A stretch of 64,000 bases of DNA. Origin: Amorphochlora amoebiformis. Its lineage: Eukaryota; Cercozoa; Chlorarachniophyceae. Below, piece by piece: positions 1 to 64,000 of the stretch. Made by a program: the position numbers and the translations under genes. The notes beneath the pieces were generated by a model. The model was not told the DNA's origin, made no database searches, and saw nothing but the letters and a program-made list of their open reading frames with translations. The stretch's first letter is position 1. The number at the start of each line of letters is the position of its first letter. The stretch covers positions 1 through 64,000 of the forward strand of contig BAAHQB010000365.1 of assembly GCA_054601695.1 (NCBI GenBank), written 5' to 3'.

Positions 1-73
1 AAATAATTAATATATGATATTATAAGTCTAAGTTTATATTGTGTTATATATTGTATTATATTGTATATATGAA

Positions 74-162
<89 letters not shown>

Positions 163-500
163 TTGAAATTGTCCTTAAAATATAATATAATATAACGAAG
201 TATAATAAAATATTATATAATACAATACAATATAATATAATATAATATAATATAATATAATATAATATAATATAATATAATATAATATAATATAACATAG
301 CATATTATAATGTAATATAATACAATGTAATGTAACCCAATATAATATAACCCAATGTAATAGAATAGAAAAAAATATAACATAATATGATATAAAATAT
401 AGTATAGTATAATACAATATAATACAATATAATATAATATAATATATAATAAAATATAATACAATATAATATAAACAATATATTATAACATGAAATAGTA
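1..500. repeat. (TA)n and TATAA-type pentanucleotide array
   Basis: The left edge holds a TA dinucleotide tract (about 77-155) followed by a long degenerate TAATA pentanucleotide array (about 180-500). No splice-bounded coding block is visible. The open frames through it encode only Tyr/Ile/Leu repeats and are treated as artefacts. Confidence 0.9.
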
Positions 501-559
501 TACTATAATATAAATGCAATACAATATAGTATGATACAAATTTGTGTATGTATACTTAT

Positions 560-5919
<5,360 letters not shown>

Positions 5920-6003
5920 AGCCGCTGAATTGTTTTCCAAGGGTTCCGGAACCGACAAGTGACACTGCCTATGGTCACGGGTGTAGCTTCCGTGGACTTC
6001 CTG

Positions 6004-10280
<4,277 letters not shown>

Positions 10281-11030
10281 TTAATTCATTCTACGGATGA
10301 GAGTGTTGATGTACTCGTCGCGGTTTCCAGCGTCACCACCCTCAGCGAAGTTTTTCCTCTTGGCCTTGTATCCTCCAAGGGGAGAGGAGAGCTTAAAGGG
10401 CCACAGGAACTTGTTAGCCTCCTTGAAGTGGGGACCTACAGTGAAGATCTCATGGATGAGGTCCTCAATACAGATAATATCGTGCTTTCCGAGTTTATCA
10501 GCGATGATCTTGTTGTCGCTTAGGGGGATGCGCTGGCCATTGACCTTGGCAAACCCACGCTTGTAGATCAGATCACGAACGGTTTTGAGGTTCGGAGTGC
10601 CGTAGGTTACGTAAGGCTCGACACGCTTGAGCATGTTGAGGGTGGCCTTGTTGACCCTGAGGAAGGTGGCATTCTGGATCTGACGCAGGCGGAGGAGCTG
10701 GAGGATCTTGCGGGTGTTGGGATGCATGCGGTTGATACCACGGACACGGACAACAAGCAGTAGCTTGGGCTCCGCAGCCATGTAGAGGTCGCCGTCAAGC
10801 TTGGCTTGACGCTTCTGGTTGATGGCGTCCCTCTCAGTGTCGCGGTACTCCTTCACGTATTTCTCAGCGCGCTTGAAGATTTCAGCGGTGTTGGCAGTAG
10901 CAGCCTTCTCCTCTGCAGCGGCCTTCTCAGCTGCGATCTTGGCGAGCTTCTCGTTTCTCTTTCTCTTCTTTAAGAGGCTCTCTGGGACAGAGCGAGGCGC
11001 CTTGCGTTCACGGGGAGCCTTGGAAGCCAT
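10281..11030 (-). CDS. RPL7: 60S ribosomal protein L7 (uL30), 249 aa, intronless
   Basis: Component of the large cytosolic ribosomal subunit. It is a single open frame of 249 codons plus stop, about the usual length for eukaryotic RPL7. The N-terminus is highly basic and Ala/Lys-rich ([20 protein letters not shown], then [20 protein letters not shown]), as expected for the eukaryotic extension. The uL30 core follows: [20 protein letters not shown], the [17 protein letters not shown] region, and near the C-terminus the conserved [20 protein letters not shown]. It is the only clearly intronless gene in the window. It is GC-richer than its surroundings and starts 297 bp from the divergent VPS4 ATG, suggesting a shared promoter region. 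Confidence 0.98.
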   Translation of the reverse strand: MASKAPRERKAPRSVPESLLKKRKRNEKLAKIAAEKAAAEEKAATANTAEIFKRAEKYVKEYRDTERDAINQKRQAKLDGDLYMAAEPKLLLVVRVRGINRMHPNTRKILQLLRLRQIQNATFLRVNKATLNMLKRVEPYVTYGTPNLKTVRDLIYKRGFAKVNGQRIPLSDNKIIADKLGKHDIICIEDLIHEIFTVGPHFKEANKFLWPFKLSSPLGGYKAKRKNFAEGGDAGNRDEYINTLIRRMN

Positions 11031-11327
11031 GACGACCTGATTATGAAATATTTTAATTTCTGCTCCGCTTGCTATCCCCCAAGCCCGTACAAGGGGGAAA
11101 ACAACACTATACTCTAGGGTATTTTTATAACATTATTTTGGGTATGAGGTGGCAAGGGGAAGGGGCAGAGGGCAGAGGCACAGGCGCGTGGGACGCACCT
11201 TGTTTTCGTGGGCGGACCTCGGGGATTTATCGGCAAATACGAAGCCGAATTAATTCAAACCTCGGCACCCAAAATAATTATTTCCATATATTTCGGCTCT
11301 CCAAACGTCAAGAGATACGCCAACAGG

Positions 11328-14818
<3,491 letters not shown>

Positions 14819-15282
14819 CCGTGTCGAAATTAGCAAAACTTACCACGGCTGCCTGGGGCCGCTGTAGCGTATTCTATCAAGTTGAAATTTATTAGTATGT
14901 GTGACAGTTCTATACTTCAAGGTAGACCTTGATTCATTAAGATTCATGAATTCATGGCATATATATGCATATTATATATCTGTAGCTCCAGTAGCTGGAT
15001 TACTTGAGATACTCTAGACACAAGACAGTCTAAACCTAGAATACGGTAGATACTAATCATACGCTAGATGACTACGCCAGTACTAGCATGACGTATGATG
15101 GGCCGCTATCAGTCTTTCGAGACTTAGCCCAGTCTAGCTGTGTGGTACCAAGCATAAATAGGTAACATAGAGAGACAGCCAGACAGAAGATTGATTGCAT
15201 GCATTTCGTAATTCAATATCATGAGTGTAAATTAATGAGCCGCTGATTGATCAAACTAACAGAAATCAAGCAGCTAATTAGT
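14819..15282. other. Intergenic, convergent 3' ends
   Basis: Unique sequence rich in CTAG/TAG tetranucleotides (for example around 15050-15130) between the VPS4-fusion stop and the 3' end of the 99-aa minus-strand gene. No open coding block is seen. It probably holds both 3' UTRs. Confidence 0.7.
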
Positions 15283-18532
<3,250 letters not shown>

Positions 18533-18569
18533 GGCGGATTTGAGAATCTGATACCGTACGAATGTGTAT

Positions 18570-19205
<636 letters not shown>

Positions 19206-19218
19206 AATAAGTTTTTTT

Positions 19219-34466
<15,248 letters not shown>

Positions 34467-34934
34467 ATCCACAGTGCCAATCACTCGAATCGCCTTAGAA
34501 CCCAAATCTTCCCAGGACCCCCAAACCTTCCTGAAAATCATGCCGAAGGTGGTGTTGCTTTAATGATTTATACGACATAATGATCTCCTTCCTCACCAAA
34601 GGAGGTCCATCGCGCCGTTCAATGAATCCTCCCAGAACCCAGGGAAGCTCCTGACAGTACGAGAAGCGTAAGATGGTTTAATAATTCATTTGTGTTGATC
34701 ATCTCCCACCGAAGAAATTCCTTCGTTTCGTCCCACAAGTCTTCCCAAGCCCCCCAAATGTCCCTGAAAGTCGTGAGAAGGCATAAGAATACGTTGACAG
34801 AATGATTATTCATCTCCCCACCGTACGAGATCCATCACACCGTCCAGCACGAACTAAATAAAAATGTCGAAAGGGTATGTCAACATGGGCTCATTCCGTG
34901 CAAAAAATCCATTTTTTAAAAGGGTCAACATACC

Positions 34935-35153
34935 GAGCCCGCGGACTTCCCAAACCCGCCATCGTCGGGAGTGCACGTGCCTTCCATTCCTGTGACAATG
35001 GGTGATGTCACAGATTCGTGTGTTTCGGAACCCATGGAAATTCCGTCGGAGCCCACGGTGGAATCGAAGACGTGTTTGAGGGTGATGGGGGCTTACGCAG
35101 CCCACGAGGAGACTATGGGTCGCGGGCACCTTAGTGTTGATGAAACCTTCTGA
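34935..35153 (+). CDS. Coding-like segment, possible terminal exon
   Basis: After an AG at about 34940 the plus strand is open to a TGA at 35151. The peptide has mixed composition (SIPVTMGDVTDSCVSEPMEI, then VMGAYAAHEETMGRGHLSVD). GC content is well above the surroundings. I see no homologue and no firm upstream exon. It overlaps nothing else credible on the other strand except a frame without family features. Confidence 0.3.
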   Translation, partial: EPADFPNPPSSGVHVPSIPVTMGDVTDSCVSEPMEIPSEPTVESKTCLRVMGAYAAHEETMGRGHLSVDETF

Positions 35154-35197
35154 AAGAATGGTTTTCATTATTCATGATGAGTTTGTAGGCCAACCTT

Positions 35198-35452
35198 GTG
35201 GTTGAAAGGGTGGCACTTCACCTTGTTACGCTGCCTCCCAAAAACGCTCTGACCAGCACTCCCCAAACCGAATACACACCCGTATGCTATGTTGCTTTCT
35301 CTATGCCCGCCATGTCTACACACCCGTATGCTAGGTTGTTTCCTCTATGCCCACGACATGGCGGGATAGATGATACGGTCATTGGGCTGGTCCCAATGGT
35401 CACGCGGCCAATCACCAGCGTACGGTGCTTGAAAAGAACCAAGTATGGGTAA
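35198..35452 (+). CDS. 84-codon ORF of unknown function with internal 44-bp duplication
   Basis: Open from an ATG at 35198 to a TAA. A 44-bp segment (starting ACACACCCGTATGCTA) is repeated in tandem at 35274 and 35318 with several differences. The peptide shows no recognisable motif. It may be noncoding unique sequence. Confidence 0.2.
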   Translation: MVERVALHLVTLPPKNALTSTPQTEYTPVCYVAFSMPAMSTHPYARLFPLCPRHGGIDDTVIGLVPMVTRPITSVRCLKRTKYG

Positions 35453-35748
35453 AATCATTGGCATTGATGGGGGGCCCCGGCCCTATATATCAAGTTGTGA
35501 TGTCTGGAATATTGTAAGTCGAGTCATGTGTGAAAAAACTATTGCATATAGTTGTGTACATTAGGTCTTAAAATTGGACGGATATCATGAATGTAGTGCA
35601 ATATATATGACTAGATGACGCTTACATAGTCGTAATGATCGTGATAAGTACGTTAATATTGATATACCATCATAGTTCATCACTGAATCATCAGTATATA
35701 CTAGTATAGCATACTAGCTAGTATTAAAACTTAGTGTTATTGATATCT

Positions 35749-35796
<48 letters not shown>

Positions 35797-35881
35797 TCTA
35801 TACATCTGAAAGTCAAAATCAACAAAAATTACATCATTTACGTGAGTCTCATCGAGATACCAGAGGACGCTAATTATACAA

Positions 35882-36106
35882 ATGACATATTGTAACACAC
35901 TAAAGTCGAAGCCCGGCACATGCAAAGCCGCTTTCGGAACGCTAGTTGTCACGTGGTACTACAATGGTAGTAGATTTAACACTCCAGACAAACCGGACTA
36001 TATCGATATCTGTCGTAAGCTTTCTATTACACACGGGAGGTGGCCAGATTTGTCTGGGAATGCCACGAATTTTGAGCTTGAGGGATGGATGGAGCCTGAA
36101 AGATAA
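35882..36106 (+). CDS. 74-codon coding-like ORF, unknown function
   Basis: Open frame ending in TAA with balanced composition: [20 protein letters not shown], then [20 protein letters not shown] and [14 protein letters not shown]. It has two Cys and a possible N-glycosylation site. It may be the last exon of a spliced gene whose upstream part lies in 35200-35880. No family is recognised. Confidence 0.35.
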   Translation: MTYCNTLKSKPGTCKAAFGTLVVTWYYNGSRFNTPDKPDYIDICRKLSITHGRWPDLSGNATNFELEGWMEPER

Positions 36107-36170
36107 AAAGTTTTAATATTTCCACAGTGAGAGATCCAGAGTACGCTGTGGTCTGTATGTTTTATTATGT

Positions 36171-36201
<31 letters not shown>

Positions 36202-36205
36202 TATA

Positions 36206-36289
<84 letters not shown>

Positions 36290-36359
36290 TATGTTCGTGT
36301 ACACATATATGTACATGTACAGAAATACACACACACACTCATATATATATATATATATA

Positions 36360-36439
<80 letters not shown>

Positions 36440-36442
36440 AAT

Positions 36443-37121
<679 letters not shown>

Positions 37122-37177
37122 TATATATATTTACATATATATGTATATATATGTATATATATATAATATATATATAC

Positions 37178-37208
<31 letters not shown>

Positions 37209-37265
37209 TGTATATATATATATATATTATACGTGTACACATGTCATGTACATTAAATGTATACA

Positions 37266-37330
<65 letters not shown>

Positions 37331-37375
37331 TACATGATACATGTATATATACATACATACATATACATACATATA

Positions 37376-37455
<80 letters not shown>

Positions 37456-37485
37456 GTATCATAATACATAACCAGCAAAACTCTT

Positions 37486-42945
<5,460 letters not shown>

Positions 42946-42978
42946 CAATAATCACTGGCGGGACGCCCGCGGGACACG
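42946..42978. promoter_or_regulatory. 33-bp gap between divergent start codons (bidirectional promoter inferred)
   Basis: The modelled ATG of the cyclase (minus, 42945) and of the mitochondrial PheRS (plus, 42979) are 33 bp apart, too little for two separate promoters. Either the transcripts start inside each other's first exon or one of the first exons is further away. No TATA or other core element can be claimed. Confidence 0.4.
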
Positions 42979-59210
<16,232 letters not shown>

Positions 59211-59216
59211 TAGAGG

Positions 59217-60700
59217 ACACCTAGACACGTGCAACCAAAAAGATCAAAGTTTGGAAATGTCTGTCTCAGCACCGCAGATAATACACTACTGGATGTATGT
59301 AGTATATGTGACTTACAATTTAATCTATAATACCAAGAATGAATGAATATCGTTGTGCTATGCATAAACCGTTCGTAGCAATAAGTTTTTAACATATGTG
59401 TTTGGTACTCCACTATAGCATTGTATAAATTGGCTAGTAGTCGTCTACGCACGTATGATCTAAATGATGCCTGCAGAGTGCGTCCAGCATAAAGTATTTT
59501 AATTTTGTTCACCGCGAGACAAAGACGTACAAGTATACGTATACGGTACCGGATACTTTTAATTTATTGTACTTAAATAATATTATGTACGCACACTGTG
59601 TCAGATTGTCACGTGCAGTACCGGATACTTTTGATTTATTGTGTGTACTTAAATAATATTATGTATGCACACTGTGTCTAGAGAGTGTTACGTGCAGTAC
59701 AACAGTATCTAGTGAGTATCAATTTCTAGAATTGGCTGCATACAGACCGTACTCACATACGTACCTATATCATACGGTACATCCGTGAATAACACATACG
59801 TATCATGTCGTGATACTTCTTTGTACGCATGCGTTACATGATACGTATATATGTTGCAATATGTGTTGTACGTTTACGTACGTATCATGACCGTATACGA
59901 ATTCAGTCTTCAATATTCAATCGGATAAACGTACGTACTACATACGTATGGACATGTATGTACATGTATTCGTACGTACGTACCGACGGTACCACTAGAC
60001 CAGTAGTATCTAGAGTATGTACATGTATTCGTACGTACGTACCACTAGACCAGAAGATAAAATTAGTATGTACGTATACTAAGTAGACTAAGAATATTAG
60101 TCTACTTCATAGCACCGTACTAGCCGTATACCGTAGTGCTGGTATGGAATTCACTAGATCTAGACAAGACCGTCTGAAGACTCTCATCGATACCTAGGAT
60201 ACATGTGGTAGATCTAGGTAGATGTGCGTCTGTTTTGTTTTTCCGCGCATTCACGTACTGACTGGATCTACTAGATCTAGTGGATGTCATAGGCTAGTTG
60301 TAATCGTTACATACTAGAATCATGTCTGGAGGTAATACTAGTACTAGTAGTATTATCTGGATTATCTAGATTATATTAGAATATTCCAGTTCGTGTATTT
60401 GGATCACATCGACAGATCTTTTAAGTACGGAAGGTAGTATAATATAATTACATCCAAAATTAATAGCTTTTTCAGAACGAAACAAGGATCGTCGTGTCGA
60501 CTACGTGGCCCAGCTGAGTCACATCATGACTAGCTAGCCTAATCAAATTTATTTGACGTTGCACCAAAAAAGGGGACTCTCTTGATGCTCGTGACGGGTT
60601 TTCGTAAGCTGAGTTGAGAACTCTGGACGTGCCTTGCCAGCGAAGCTGCTGCCGTACTCAACGACCCTTCCGCAGCCGTGCCTTTGCCACGAGAAACTCT
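59217..60700. other. Unique intergenic region rich in GTAC and CTAG palindromes
   Basis: About 1.5 kb of non-microsatellite sequence. It contains a tandem duplication of about 90 bp (GTACCGGATACTTTTAATTT at 59546 and 59622) and a second duplication (ATGTACATGTATTCGTACGT at 59958 and 60017), with TACGTACGTACC runs. Open frames are short and lack family features, so I call no gene. Confidence 0.6.
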
Positions 60701-60707
60701 CGAATTG

Positions 60708-63552
<2,845 letters not shown>

Positions 63553-63569
63553 CTGAAAGTACACACAGC

Positions 63570-64000
<431 letters not shown>

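Noticed and set aside
34854-35168. 104-codon minus-strand frame (His/Arg-rich)
   Set aside because: Composition looks like an antisense shadow of the better-balanced plus-strand frame ending at 35153.

Overview
This is a nuclear scaffold from an intron-dense eukaryote, most likely a unicellular protist or alga; I cannot place it further. Supporting observations: genes are split into many tiny GT-AG exons; the proteins are eukaryotic (RPL7/uL30, VPS4 with an MIT domain, a PP2C phosphatase, a mitochondrial PheRS with its own targeting peptide, a membrane nucleotide cyclase); telomere-type TTAGGG/CCCTAA repeats recur; TAA, TAG and TGA are all used as stops, so the code is standard. Most of the 64 kb is not coding. 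Introns are filled with (TA)n, (GA)n/(CT)n, (ATT)n, poly-G/poly-C, telomeric arrays and satellites, which create hundreds of meaningless open frames ([12 protein letters not shown]). I rebuilt the genes by joining short conserved pieces whose splice phases agree; most models come out as an exact multiple of three.

Layout. 0.6-5.9 kb (-): 139-aa protein of unknown function. 6.0-9.1 kb (+): PP2C phosphatase, 284 aa. 10.3-11.0 kb (-): single-exon ribosomal protein L7. 11.3-14.8 kb (+): VPS4 AAA ATPase, apparently fused to an NTF2-like domain, with a 24-nt last intron. 15.3-18.5 kb (-): 99-aa protein. 19.2-34.5 kb (-): 19-exon, 354-aa ABHD1/3-YheT-type alpha/beta hydrolase whose catalytic residues look lost. 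34.3-34.9 kb (-): four similar short exons that may be its 5' end. 34.9-36.1 kb (+): unassigned coding-like ORFs. 37.5-42.9 kb (-): 569-aa six-TM class III cyclase. 43.0-57.5 kb (+): 16-exon mitochondrial phenylalanyl-tRNA synthetase, 374 aa over 14.5 kb. 57.5-60.7 kb: no gene seen. 60.7-63.6 kb (-): Ser/Thr/Pro-rich protein, open at its 5' end.

Two features stand out. First, the edges of exons (last or first 20-60 nt plus the splice site) are copied repeatedly into the adjacent TA-rich intron, up to about 18 times next to one PheRS exon. Second, telomeric repeats lie inside introns of at least five genes, sometimes starting directly at the 5' splice site (GTAACCCTAA), and one intron carries a head-to-head TTAGGG/CCCTAA array resembling a telomere-fusion relic. 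Divergent gene pairs are very compact (ATGs about 33, 84 and 297 bp apart), in contrast to the inflated introns. No system-level cooperation between the genes is evident; they look like ordinary housekeeping and signalling genes in a repeat-swollen neighbourhood.
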